A DNA stretch of 6,050 nucleotides. It comes from Candidatus Minthenecus merdequi. Its GTDB lineage: Bacteria > Bacteroidota > Bacteroidia > Bacteroidales > Paludibacteraceae. The notes under the pieces were generated by a model. It was not told where the DNA came from, made no database searches, and saw only the letters and a list, made by a program, of their open reading frames with translations. The stretch covers positions 1-6,050 of the forward strand of contig JAGHVI010000118.1 in the NCBI GenBank assembly GCA_018064385.1, given 5' to 3'. Shown here piece after piece: positions 1-5,300 of the stretch (position 1 is its first letter; every line of letters begins with the position of its first letter). Both the position numbers and the translations under genes were made by a program.

Positions 1-24
1 AGATTGCTGTGCGAAAGAAGGGAG

Positions 25-38
25 CATAGCGGGCTATG
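25..38. repeat. Small palindrome, possibly REP-like
   Basis: CATAGC and GCTATG form a perfect 6-bp inverted repeat around two G bases. As RNA this would fold as a 5-bp stem with a 4-nt loop. It lies in a stretch where no plus-strand frame stays open past base 72, so it appears to be extragenic. If the leftward promoter proposed just to its right is real, the hairpin would sit in that transcript's 5' leader. I cannot tell from one copy whether it belongs to a dispersed family. Confidence 0.4.
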
Positions 39-63
39 TGACCGACTGACAAGCAGCAAGATG

Positions 64-71
64 CAAAAATA
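64..71 (-). promoter_or_regulatory. Candidate leftward promoter (-7 box) for a gene left of the window
   Basis: Read on the minus strand this is TATTTTTG followed by CATC, a good match to the TAnnTTTG -7 element of Bacteroidota. No convincing TTTG -33 element lies about 19 nt upstream. A transcript would begin near base 57 and run off the left edge, passing through the palindrome at 25-38. A short minus-strand frame starting at ATG 27-25 (M-L-P-S-F-A-Q-Q-S) is open to the edge, but it is too short to judge. This suggests the gene after folC on the minus strand has its own promoter. Confidence 0.4.
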
Positions 72-90
72 AATTCAAAAGCGTCCAACC

Positions 91-139
91 ATGAACCATC
101 CGCCTTGTAACTTAAAAACATAATTAATAGAACCACCCT
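91..139 (+). repeat. Copy 1 of an imperfect ~50-bp repeat (other copy at 3449-3498)
   Basis: The first 11 bases (ATGAACCATCC, 91-101) and the last 24 bases (116-139) are identical to copy 2. The 14-nt core between them is diverged by substitutions and one indel. The conserved ends carry two similar boxes, GAACCATCC (93-101) and GAACCACCC (130-138), 37 bp apart. A short frame from the conserved ATG (M-N-H-P-P-C-N-L-K-T) stops in the conserved right part. This copy lies in the 3' flank of folC, with no plus-strand gene after it, unlike copy 2. Confidence 0.75.
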
Positions 140-157
140 CAAGTGAATTTACAGTAC

Positions 158-1381
158 TCACCTTTTTACTGTTGCCAAAAGTTCGGCAACAGTAAAGTTG
201 GAACCACAAACCAGCACCAAGTCCTTCTGCGATGACTCTGCCAATGCTTTTTTGTACCCCTCTTCAACTGTCCCACAAAAATCTCCTCTACGACCTGATG
301 AGTTCCCTAACTTGGCAAGTATTACTCCGTCCAACGCTCTCGGAATATTCGCCTGCACATAATAGTAAGTAGCCTCCGACGGCATAGTCAAGAGCATCTT
401 TTCATAATCTTTGTCAGCAACCACACCAAACACAACTCGCAATCTCTCATATTTCTCTCGTTTCAGTTGCTGTACATCAACCTCCAAACATCCAACATTA
501 TGCCCTACATCACAAATCACCCGTGGACAGATACCTATTGTTTGCCATCTTCCCATTAGTCCTGTCAGTTCAACAACATGGGAAAAGCCATATTCAATGT
601 CTGCTCTTTCGACTCCAAACCGTTCAACAATTTGCTGCAGAGCCATATATGCTGTGCGGGCATTCCGTAGTTGATGATTGCCTAAAAGTTCTGTTTTAGG
701 CACATCTCCTTCGTAATAAGGCACAATCGCTGTTCCAACTCGTTCCGCCTCAGCCTCGAATACTGGCAAAGTTCTCTCATCTATCTCTCCAATAACAACT
801 GGAATGCCGCTTTTGATAATTCCTGCTTTCTGATATGCAATCTTTTCGACTGTATCACCCAACAAGTCAGTATGTTCCAACGATATATTAGTAATTACGC
901 TTACCAATGGAGTAATCACGTTGGTACAGTCCAACCGCCCGCCAAGACCGACTTCAACAACTGCTACATCTACCTTCATATCACGGAAATAGCAGAATGC
1001 CAACGATGTTGTAATCTCAAAAAACGACGGCTTGACCTCCCGAATGAGCGACTGCGCTTTCTCAATGAACCCCACTACATAGTCGTGCGAAATCTCTTTT
1101 CCGTTGATGCGTATTCTCTCGGAAAAATCAATAAGGTGCGGAGAAGTGTATAGCCCCACCTTCAATCCCGCTGATTGCAATGCAGCAGCAATCAAATGCG
1201 ATGTACTTCCTTTACCATTTGTACCAGCAACGTGAATTGTCGGGAAAAATTTGTGCGGTTCGTGGTAATGTTTATCTATGTATATCGTGTTTTCCAACCC
1301 CTCCTTATAACCTGCTTTACCTACGTGTTGAAACATAGGGGCTTGATTATAAAGAGTTTGGATTGCCTCTTCGTAAGTCAT
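158..1381 (-). CDS. folC: Bifunctional folylpolyglutamate synthase / dihydrofolate synthase
   Basis: FolC is a cytoplasmic Mur-ligase-type enzyme. It uses ATP to join glutamate to dihydropteroate, giving dihydrofolate, and to extend the glutamate tail of folates. The 407-residue protein shows the family motifs in order: P-loop AGTNGKGST (52-60), TSPHL..F.ERI (79-90), VEVGLGGRLDCTN (142-154), LEHTDLLG (168-175), KAGIIK (185-190, where K185 is expected to be the carbamylated lysine), GNHQLRNARTA (234-244), GRWQ (277-280) and DVGHN (291-295). The C-terminal domain ends in GSNFTVAELL. Its length is slightly under the usual ~420-430 residues, but no motif is missing. The ATG start lies 24 nt downstream of a good minus-strand -7 box, with no Shine-Dalgarno site. 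It diverges from the PhoH gene. Whether it makes both reactions or only polyglutamylation cannot be read from sequence. Confidence 0.95.
   Translation of the reverse strand: MTYEEAIQTLYNQAPMFQHVGKAGYKEGLENTIYIDKHYHEPHKFFPTIHVAGTNGKGSTSHLIAAALQSAGLKVGLYTSPHLIDFSERIRINGKEISHDYVVGFIEKAQSLIREVKPSFFEITTSLAFCYFRDMKVDVAVVEVGLGGRLDCTNVITPLVSVITNISLEHTDLLGDTVEKIAYQKAGIIKSGIPVVIGEIDERTLPVFEAEAERVGTAIVPYYEGDVPKTELLGNHQLRNARTAYMALQQIVERFGVERADIEYGFSHVVELTGLMGRWQTIGICPRVICDVGHNVGCLEVDVQQLKREKYERLRVVFGVVADKDYEKMLLTMPSEATYYYVQANIPRALDGVILAKLGNSSGRRGDFCGTVEEGYKKALAESSQKDLVLVCGSNFTVAELLATVKR
165..196 (-). other. Perfect 12-bp hairpin at the 3' end of folC
   Basis: TTTACTGTTGCC (165-176) is the exact reverse complement of GGCAACAGTAAA (185-196), with an 8-nt loop. 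It lies in the last codons of folC, ending a few bases before the stop codon. On the minus strand the stem is followed by AAGGTGA rather than a T-tract, so it is not a canonical intrinsic terminator. An ACAGTA at 151-156 is also complementary to TACTGT at 167-172, so a second, mutually exclusive stem is possible. It may slow or protect the 3' end of the folC mRNA. That function is inference. Confidence 0.55.
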
Positions 1382-1404
1382 AAAAAAAAACTCAAATTCG
1401 GGTG

Positions 1405-1412
1405 CAAATATA
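1405..1412 (-). promoter_or_regulatory. folC promoter, -7 box
   Basis: On the minus strand this reads TATATTTG followed by CACC, matching the Bacteroidota TAnnTTTG consensus and its common extension. It lies 23 nt upstream of the folC start codon, leaving a short untranslated leader. The -33 region is weak: no TTTG at the expected distance. Confidence 0.65.
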
Positions 1413-1425
1413 GCAATTATTTTTG

Positions 1426-1433
1426 TAAATTTG
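1426..1433 (+). promoter_or_regulatory. phoH operon promoter, -7 box
   Basis: TAAATTTG followed by CAC fits the TAnnTTTG consensus and lies 22 nt before the PIN-PhoH start codon. A -33 TTTG is not evident. Transcription would start near 1440 with a leader of about 15 nt, consistent with the absence of a Shine-Dalgarno sequence. Confidence 0.65.
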
Positions 1434-1455
1434 CACTGAAATAATAACTGATTTT

Positions 1456-2784
1456 ATGGCAAAGAAAAATTTTATTTTAGACACGAATGTTGTGTTACAC
1501 GACTATCGTGCCATTTACAATTTCCAAGAGAACGATATTTATCTGCCAATGATTGTGTTAGAGGAACTTGATAAGTTCAAGAAGGGTGATGAGCAGAAGA
1601 ATTTCAACGCACGCCAGTTTGCTCGCCAGATGGACGAACTGGTAGCTGACAAGAGTTTCTTTTCCAAGGGAGCCTCGTTGGGCGAAGGCAAAGGTCGTCT
1701 TTTTGTTATCACCGAGAACGTATGGTGCGACGAGGTGGCTAACGCTTTTATGGAGAAAATACCTGACCACTATATCCTTGCCGCTGCAATATCCGTCAGC
1801 AAAAAACATCCTAAGATGCAAACTATCCTTGTCACTAAGGATGTTAACCTCCGTATGAAGGCGCGTGCTCTCGGTTGCCCTGCCGAGGATTACTATAATG
1901 ACAAAGTTGAGGATGTTGATGTTTTCGAGCGCGATTTCGAAACTTTTGAAGGAATCCCAACCGAATTAGTTGACGAACTTTATGCTCAAAAACATGGCGG
2001 TATTGCTCTATCAAAACTCCCTTGCGCTGACCAGATAGTTACAAACCAGTGCTTTATGCTTCGAAGCAGCAAAGCTTCTGTTTTGGTACGCCATTATGCC
2101 GAAGATGATACAGTCCGCCGTGTTGACAAACATCGCGCTTTCGGAATTGAACCACGAAACGCTGAGCAGAGTTTCGCTATGGATTTACTGATGGATCCTT
2201 CGTTGAAACTTGTTGCACTGACAGGTAAGGCAGGTACTGGAAAAACACTCATCGCTCTTGCTGCTGCTCTCGCTCAGCATAATGATTTTGAACAGGTTAT
2301 GCTTGCTCGCCCAATAGTAGCTATGTCAAATCACGACCTCGGTGCTCTGCCTGGTGATGCCAAAGAGAAAGTTTCTCCTTATATGCAACCTTTGTTCGAC
2401 AACTTGAATGTCATCCGCCACAACCTGAATTATACTGGCCGTGAGTGTGCCGAAATTGACCAAATGCAAAAAGACAATACTCTAATCATTGAGGCATTGG
2501 CTTTCATCCGTGGTCGTTCGCTGTCTAACACATACTTTATAATAGACGAAGCTCAGAACCTCACTCCTCACGAGATTAAGACCATCATCACTCGTGCCGG
2601 CGAAGGTACCAAGATTGTCTTTACTGGTGATATCCATCAGATTGATTCCCCTTATCTCGATATGCAGTCCAATGGACTTGTTTATATGATTGACAAGATG
2701 AAGGGTCAGCCGCTTTTCGGTCACGTCAATCTGATAAAAGGTGAACGTTCCGAACTTTCTGAGTTGGCTTCGCACATTCTGTAA
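1456..2784 (+). CDS. PIN domain / PhoH-family ATPase (PhoH2/YlaK type)
   Basis: This 442-residue cytoplasmic protein fuses an N-terminal PIN nuclease domain to a C-terminal PhoH ATPase. The PIN domain (about 1-150) has the expected acidic residues: D9 in ILDTN, E37 in VLEELDKF, D104 in IPDHYILAAA and D129 in VTKDVNLR. The PhoH domain (about 230-442) has Walker A GKAGTGKT (257-264), Walker B FIIDEAQN (361-368), the TGD motif (390-392) and a conserved GERSELSELAS near the end. Characterised PIN-PhoH2 proteins couple RNA unwinding to RNA cleavage. In mycobacteria they pair with a small upstream antitoxin, but none is present here because the gene sits directly behind its own promoter opposite folC. 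It is most likely a housekeeping RNA-processing factor. The flavodoxin follows after 23 nt without a visible terminator. Confidence 0.9.
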   Translation: MAKKNFILDTNVVLHDYRAIYNFQENDIYLPMIVLEELDKFKKGDEQKNFNARQFARQMDELVADKSFFSKGASLGEGKGRLFVITENVWCDEVANAFMEKIPDHYILAAAISVSKKHPKMQTILVTKDVNLRMKARALGCPAEDYYNDKVEDVDVFERDFETFEGIPTELVDELYAQKHGGIALSKLPCADQIVTNQCFMLRSSKASVLVRHYAEDDTVRRVDKHRAFGIEPRNAEQSFAMDLLMDPSLKLVALTGKAGTGKTLIALAAALAQHNDFEQVMLARPIVAMSNHDLGALPGDAKEKVSPYMQPLFDNLNVIRHNLNYTGRECAEIDQMQKDNTLIIEALAFIRGRSLSNTYFIIDEAQNLTPHEIKTIITRAGEGTKIVFTGDIHQIDSPYLDMQSNGLVYMIDKMKGQPLFGHVNLIKGERSELSELASHIL

Positions 2785-2794
2785 GTTGAATTTT

Positions 2795-2799
2795 AAGGA
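2795..2799 (+). promoter_or_regulatory. Ribosome binding site of the flavodoxin, exported form
   Basis: AAGGA lies 8 nt before ATG 2808 in the short gap after the PIN-PhoH stop codon. It supports the upstream start that includes the signal peptide. Confidence 0.6.
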
Positions 2800-2807
2800 A
2801 TTTTGTT

Positions 2808-3344
2808 ATGAAAAAAATTGTATTTTCTATCATTGCTCTTGTGACAACTCTTACTGCAAGTGCTCAACTATCAATACTACAAGGAGATAATATGGCAGCA
2901 GACACTTCTCACGTTTTGGTGGCATACTTTTCGGCTACTGGTACAACCGAAAAAGTTGCACAACAACTCGCCTCTGAAATGGGCGCAAGGTTGTGGAAGA
3001 TTGAACCAATGGATTCTTACACCGAGGCTGACCTTGATTGGCGCAACCCAGATTCTCGCTCGTCCAAAGAGATGAAGGATACCTCCGAACGTCCAACCAT
3101 CAAGATGTGTACTAACATTCAGCAATACACCACCATCTACCTCGGCTTCCCTATATGGTGGGGCATCTCTCCGAGAATAATTCAGTCGTGGATTGAAAAC
3201 AATTTCTTTGATGGCAAAGTTATCATTCCTTTTGCTACATCTGGCAGTTCACCAATAGAACCTGCCGTTGAGTTTCTTAGGCAAAGATACCCTGAGATAA
3301 CCTTCAAGAATGGCTTGCTTATGAACGACCGCATTGCCAAATGA
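2808..3344 (+). CDS. Flavodoxin with N-terminal signal peptide
   Basis: A 178-residue flavodoxin-fold protein, expected to bind FMN and carry electrons or act as an FMN-dependent reductase. Residues 1-19 form a typical signal peptide (MKK, hydrophobic core, cleavage after TASA). The fold then shows the FMN phosphate loop SATGTTEKVA (42-51), the DLDWRNPDSR and RPTIK segment of this subfamily (75-99), GFPIWWG (113-119) and FATSGSS (142-148). The end, FKNGLLMNDRIAK, comes soon after the last strand. Related proteins normally continue with about a dozen residues of final helix, so the C-terminus may be shortened. A second in-frame ATG at 2892 (Met29) has a strong ribosome site and would give a 150-residue cytoplasmic flavodoxin without the signal. 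It is probably cotranscribed with the PIN-PhoH gene. The stop codon overlaps the next start in ATGA. The redox partner is unknown. Confidence 0.85.
   Translation: MKKIVFSIIALVTTLTASAQLSILQGDNMAADTSHVLVAYFSATGTTEKVAQQLASEMGARLWKIEPMDSYTEADLDWRNPDSRSSKEMKDTSERPTIKMCTNIQQYTTIYLGFPIWWGISPRIIQSWIENNFFDGKVIIPFATSGSSPIEPAVEFLRQRYPEITFKNGLLMNDRIAK
2881..2894 (+). promoter_or_regulatory. Internal ribosome binding site and in-frame start inside the flavodoxin
   Basis: AAGGAG (2881-2886) is followed after 5 nt by ATG (2892-2894), which is in frame with the flavodoxin at Met29. This is a better Shine-Dalgarno match than the one before the first start. It sits exactly between the signal peptide plus linker and the first flavodoxin strand. 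Its placement suggests alternative initiation giving a non-exported protein. Use of this site is inference. Confidence 0.5.
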
Positions 3345-3469
3345 TAACTTTCAAGAAGATAACATTAATCCTTATCGCCTTTCTCTCATCGTTGACAGTT
3401 TCCGCTCAAAGTCACGAATATGCCGAGTGCAGCCGACCTTCTTCAATTATGAACCATCCTCTGATATAA
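3341..3469 (+). pseudogene. Truncated secreted protein: signal peptide with almost no mature part
   Basis: This 42-codon frame starts at an ATG that overlaps the flavodoxin stop codon (ATGA), the usual geometry for translational coupling. Its first ~22 residues form a good signal peptide (KK, then hydrophobic LILIAFLSSL, then TVSA before Q). Only about 20 residues follow, ending in M-N-H-P-L-I. The last six codons and the stop lie inside copy 2 of the ~50-bp repeat. The simplest reading is that a larger exported protein, the operon partner of the flavodoxin, lost its 3' part when the repeat or a rearrangement placed it here. A genuine short secreted peptide is the alternative. No function can be assigned. 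Confidence 0.5.
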
Positions 3470-3498
3470 CATACAAACATAATTAATAGAACCACCCT
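3449..3498 (+). repeat. Copy 2 of the imperfect ~50-bp repeat (other copy at 91-139)
   Basis: Identical to copy 1 over the first 11 bases (3449-3459) and the last 24 bases (3475-3498), with a 15-nt diverged core. The two boxes GAACCATCC (3451-3459) and GAACCACCC (3489-3497) are 38 bp apart, one base more than in copy 1. The right end stops one base before the start codon of the CsgG-like gene, so here the repeat is that gene's 5' leader. The left end encodes the last codons of the truncated frame. Confidence 0.75.
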
Positions 3499-3499
3499 T

Positions 3500-4441
3500 A
3501 TGACAATGAAGAAGTATTTACTTGTTTTTATAGCATTTATGCCATTGATGGCAATGGCACAGCAAAAATTGGCAGTAGTAGTGGTGCCTGGTTCCCTTGA
3601 TGTCGATGAATCAACAAAACAGATTGTCGCTACCGAACTTGCTTCTGCAATAGCCAAAACCTATAAGTACGAAGTCTTCGAGATGACCGAATTGTTTTTC
3701 AAACAACTAAGGGTAGAACAGAATTTTCAACGGATAACAAAGGTCGAAAATAATCAAGTCTCGTCTGTCGGTAAGTATTTGGACGTAAATTATGTGTGTG
3801 TCACCAATTTAATCTATTTCAACGAAGACAAGTACTATATTCAGGCAAAACTTGTTGACGTAGAATCTGCTGCAGTTCTCAATATTGCGCAGGAATTGAC
3901 TTCTCTGAAAAACTTTGACGAAATTCCCATTGCCTCCGAAAAGGTCGCAGAAAAACTTCTTGCTGAACAGGGAAGCAATGCCAACATTACCACCGAGTTG
4001 GAGGACACAACAACAATGATGACTTACAATTCGCATTCTGAACGCCATCATATGAAAGTTAAGAAATTCTCTTTCGGTGACTTACAAATGAATGGCAAAA
4101 ATTATGCGCTATTCTTATCTAATAATTGTCAACCCGCTTTCAAACAATATGTCAAGGGAAAAAGAATGATAGCAAGTGGATGGTCTCTCTGCGGGCTTGG
4201 AGTGGTCTGCGTTGTTAGCGGAATTGCCTTGAACTCAATATCGGATTTAAGTATTCCCGTTGCTGTAACAGGTGCCGCAATGCTGGTTTCATCTGCCGCC
4301 CTACTCCCTATCGGCTATGTATATTGCAAACAAAAATCAGTTGACACATTCAACTCCAATTGCGCAAGAAACACAAAAATCGCCTGCTCTTTCAATCTAC
4401 AATCAAGCCGCAACGGCATTGGTCTGAGTCTGTCTTTCTGA
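3500..4441 (+). CDS. Exported CsgG-like domain protein with a transmembrane hairpin
   Basis: This 313-residue protein of unknown function has a signal peptide cleaved after MAMA (about residue 20). Residues ~23-155 resemble the CsgG/LpoB-type alpha-beta fold: VVVVPG strand, a helix TKQIVATELASAIAK, the FEMTE...QLRVEQNFQRI segment, GKYLDVNYVCVTNLIYF, then YYIQAKLVDVESAAVLN. A spacer (~160-190) leads to a second part with NNC (208-210), two hydrophobic stretches (~224-245 and ~251-276) forming a probable membrane hairpin, a second NC (287-288), and a final NGIGLSLSF that looks like a terminal beta strand. CsgG relatives act in outer-membrane secretion pores or as envelope regulators. There is no lipobox cysteine here, so it is not a lipoprotein. 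ATG 3506 (MKKYLL) is an equally plausible start. No Shine-Dalgarno site is present; the leader is the ~50-bp repeat. No promoter was seen, so it may be read from the upstream operon. Confidence 0.75.
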   Translation: MTMKKYLLVFIAFMPLMAMAQQKLAVVVVPGSLDVDESTKQIVATELASAIAKTYKYEVFEMTELFFKQLRVEQNFQRITKVENNQVSSVGKYLDVNYVCVTNLIYFNEDKYYIQAKLVDVESAAVLNIAQELTSLKNFDEIPIASEKVAEKLLAEQGSNANITTELEDTTTMMTYNSHSERHHMKVKKFSFGDLQMNGKNYALFLSNNCQPAFKQYVKGKRMIASGWSLCGLGVVCVVSGIALNSISDLSIPVAVTGAAMLVSSAALLPIGYVYCKQKSVDTFNSNCARNTKIACSFNLQSSRNGIGLSLSF

Positions 4442-4456
4442 CGGTTACTTAGCATA

Positions 4457-4528
4457 TTAGACCAAAAACGAAACTTGAAATACCTGACTATACACCAACT
4501 GTCCAGTAAAATGGCTGTCTTTGCCCAT
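4457..4528 (-). pseudogene. 5' remnant of an IS4-type transposase gene (DUF4372-like N-terminus)
   Basis: This 23-codon minus-strand frame begins M-G-K-D-S, then HFTGQ, then VYSQV, before drifting into F-Q-V-S-F-L-V and a stop. The HFTGQ...(Y/F)SQ pattern is, as I recall it, the start of IS4-type transposases of Bacteroidota, whose N-terminal domain is DUF4372. Here only the first ~18 codons are recognisable and the catalytic domain is gone. A good promoter-like pair lies directly upstream (4558-4587), as expected for the intact element's own promoter. No terminal inverted repeats or target duplication could be delimited. The call rests on a short motif and could be coincidence. Confidence 0.45.
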
Positions 4529-4557
4529 AATTATGATTTTTGTTTTTGTGGTGAAAG

Positions 4558-4587
4558 CAAAGATAATCAAAAGGGCTGATACTGCAA
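4558..4587 (-). promoter_or_regulatory. Minus-strand promoter-like sequence upstream of the transposase remnant
   Basis: On the minus strand a TTG (4585-4587) is followed after exactly 19 nt by TATCTTTG (4558-4565), matching both spacing and sequence of Bacteroidota promoters. It would transcribe the 23-codon transposase remnant and then run antisense into the CsgG-like gene. It overlaps the terminator hairpin at 4573-4602. Confidence 0.5.
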
Positions 4588-4602
4588 TGTGAGTACCAGC
4601 CC
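4573..4602. terminator. Hairpin terminator between convergent genes
   Basis: GGGCTGATAC (4573-4582) pairs with GTACCAGCCC (4593-4602), a 10-bp stem with one A-C mismatch and a 10-nt loop. On the minus strand the stem is followed by TTTTGATTATCTTT. On the plus strand it is followed by AAATTTTA. It can therefore stop the minus-strand unit ending at 4627 and, less well, the plus-strand gene ending at 4441. Confidence 0.65.
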
Positions 4603-4626
4603 AAATTTTATCGACTCATAAAAGTT

Positions 4627-5289
4627 TTACCGGGTTCCTCTGTCTTGCCGCACTTTAACTTCGTCTATTTTTAACACTGATTCTCCTATTGTGATGAAAC
4701 CAAGGCAAGGCGCAACAATGAAATCGGAAGTTTTATTAATCTTCTCATACACCTTCATATTATTGATTGACAGTATGAGTCTCTTCCCTTTCTTTTCAAG
4801 AGTTATATTAACCACTTGCTCCTTCCCTCCTTTCAGTTTAATGATTTTATGTTCACCTTTGAATATCTTCAAATTTGACGATGACTCCTCTTTTTCCCCA
4901 TAAAATTCTACTGAATTTTCGTAATATCCAATGAATAGTTTATTCTCAGAGATGAAAAATCCCAGTTTTACAAAATCGTCATTGTCAATTGAAACTGCAA
5001 AAACATTTTTCTCATCGATTTTATCAACTATGAGAGTTGAAGATATTTTAAAATCTTGTTGTACATTGATTGGGAGATTTACATACACTGCTCGCGAACT
5101 TTCCTTGTCTTTACATGTAAGCTTCAAATGTCCATCTGTTACAATGGCACTGCCTTTTTTATCAGCATATTCTTCCCATTCAAACCTCAATCTGTCATCA
5201 GAATTGAAAGATTCTGTAACATCATATTGAGCCATAGCATAACAAGGAAATGCTATAGCCACAAGCAAAAACAAATACAATTTCTTCAT
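4627..5289 (-). CDS. Exported beta-sandwich protein, possibly concanavalin-like fold
   Basis: A 220-residue exported protein of unknown function. The start chosen is ATG 5289-5287, because AAGGA (5296-5300) lies 6 nt before it. The ATG two codons upstream, at 5295, would touch the AAGGA with no spacing. The signal peptide is MKKLYLFLLVAIAFPCYAMA, cleaved before Q. The mature part is rich in alternating beta strands: SFNSDDRLRFEW at the front, DGHLKLTCKD, DFKISSTLIVD, FAVSIDNDDFVKLGFFI, VVNITLEKKGKRLILSIN and a closing VLKIDEVKVRQ. This resembles the concanavalin-like/LamG jelly rolls found in many Bacteroidota envelope proteins, with no catalytic residues I can recognise. It follows the PEGA protein by 11 nt, so the two are almost surely one operon. 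Confidence 0.7.
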   Translation of the reverse strand: MKKLYLFLLVAIAFPCYAMAQYDVTESFNSDDRLRFEWEEYADKKGSAIVTDGHLKLTCKDKESSRAVYVNLPINVQQDFKISSTLIVDKIDEKNVFAVSIDNDDFVKLGFFISENKLFIGYYENSVEFYGEKEESSSNLKIFKGEHKIIKLKGGKEQVVNITLEKKGKRLILSINNMKVYEKINKTSDFIVAPCLGFITIGESVLKIDEVKVRQDRGTR

Positions 5290-5295
5290 ATGCAT

Positions 5296-5300
5296 TCCTT
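5296..5300 (-). promoter_or_regulatory. Ribosome binding site that fixes the start of the downstream gene
   Basis: AAGGA on the minus strand lies 6 nt before ATG 5289 and directly abuts ATG 5295, so it favours the shorter protein starting MKKLYL. It sits in the 11-nt gap after the PEGA gene's stop codon. Confidence 0.6.

Larger units (their letters stand above)
1402..1436. repeat. Inverted repeat spanning the divergent folC/phoH promoters
   Basis: GTGCAAAT (1402-1409) and ATTTGCAC (1429-1436) are a perfect 8-bp inverted repeat separated by 19 nt. Each arm overlaps the -7 box of one of the two divergent promoters. The symmetry may simply reflect two promoters with the same TTTGCAC extension facing each other, but it could also serve as a shared operator. 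Confidence 0.6.

Noticed and set aside
411..1153. Plus-strand open frames across folC (e.g. 411-674 and 872-1153)
   Set aside because: They lie opposite a well-supported folC, have unlikely composition and no recognisable motifs, and lack start signals.
81..3100. Shared 11-mer CGTCCAACCAT next to repeat copy 1 and within the flavodoxin (3090-3100)
   Set aside because: It does not extend in either direction and one copy is ordinary coding sequence, so chance is the simplest explanation.
3392..3397. TTGACA resembling a -35 box
   Set aside because: Bacteroidota promoters do not use this element, no TAnnTTTG follows at the right distance, and it lies inside the signal-peptide codons of the coupled frame.
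91..3498. Composite transposon bounded by the two ~50-bp repeats
   Set aside because: The enclosed genes include folC and a PIN-PhoH gene in normal chromosomal arrangement, with no transposase or integrase between the repeats.
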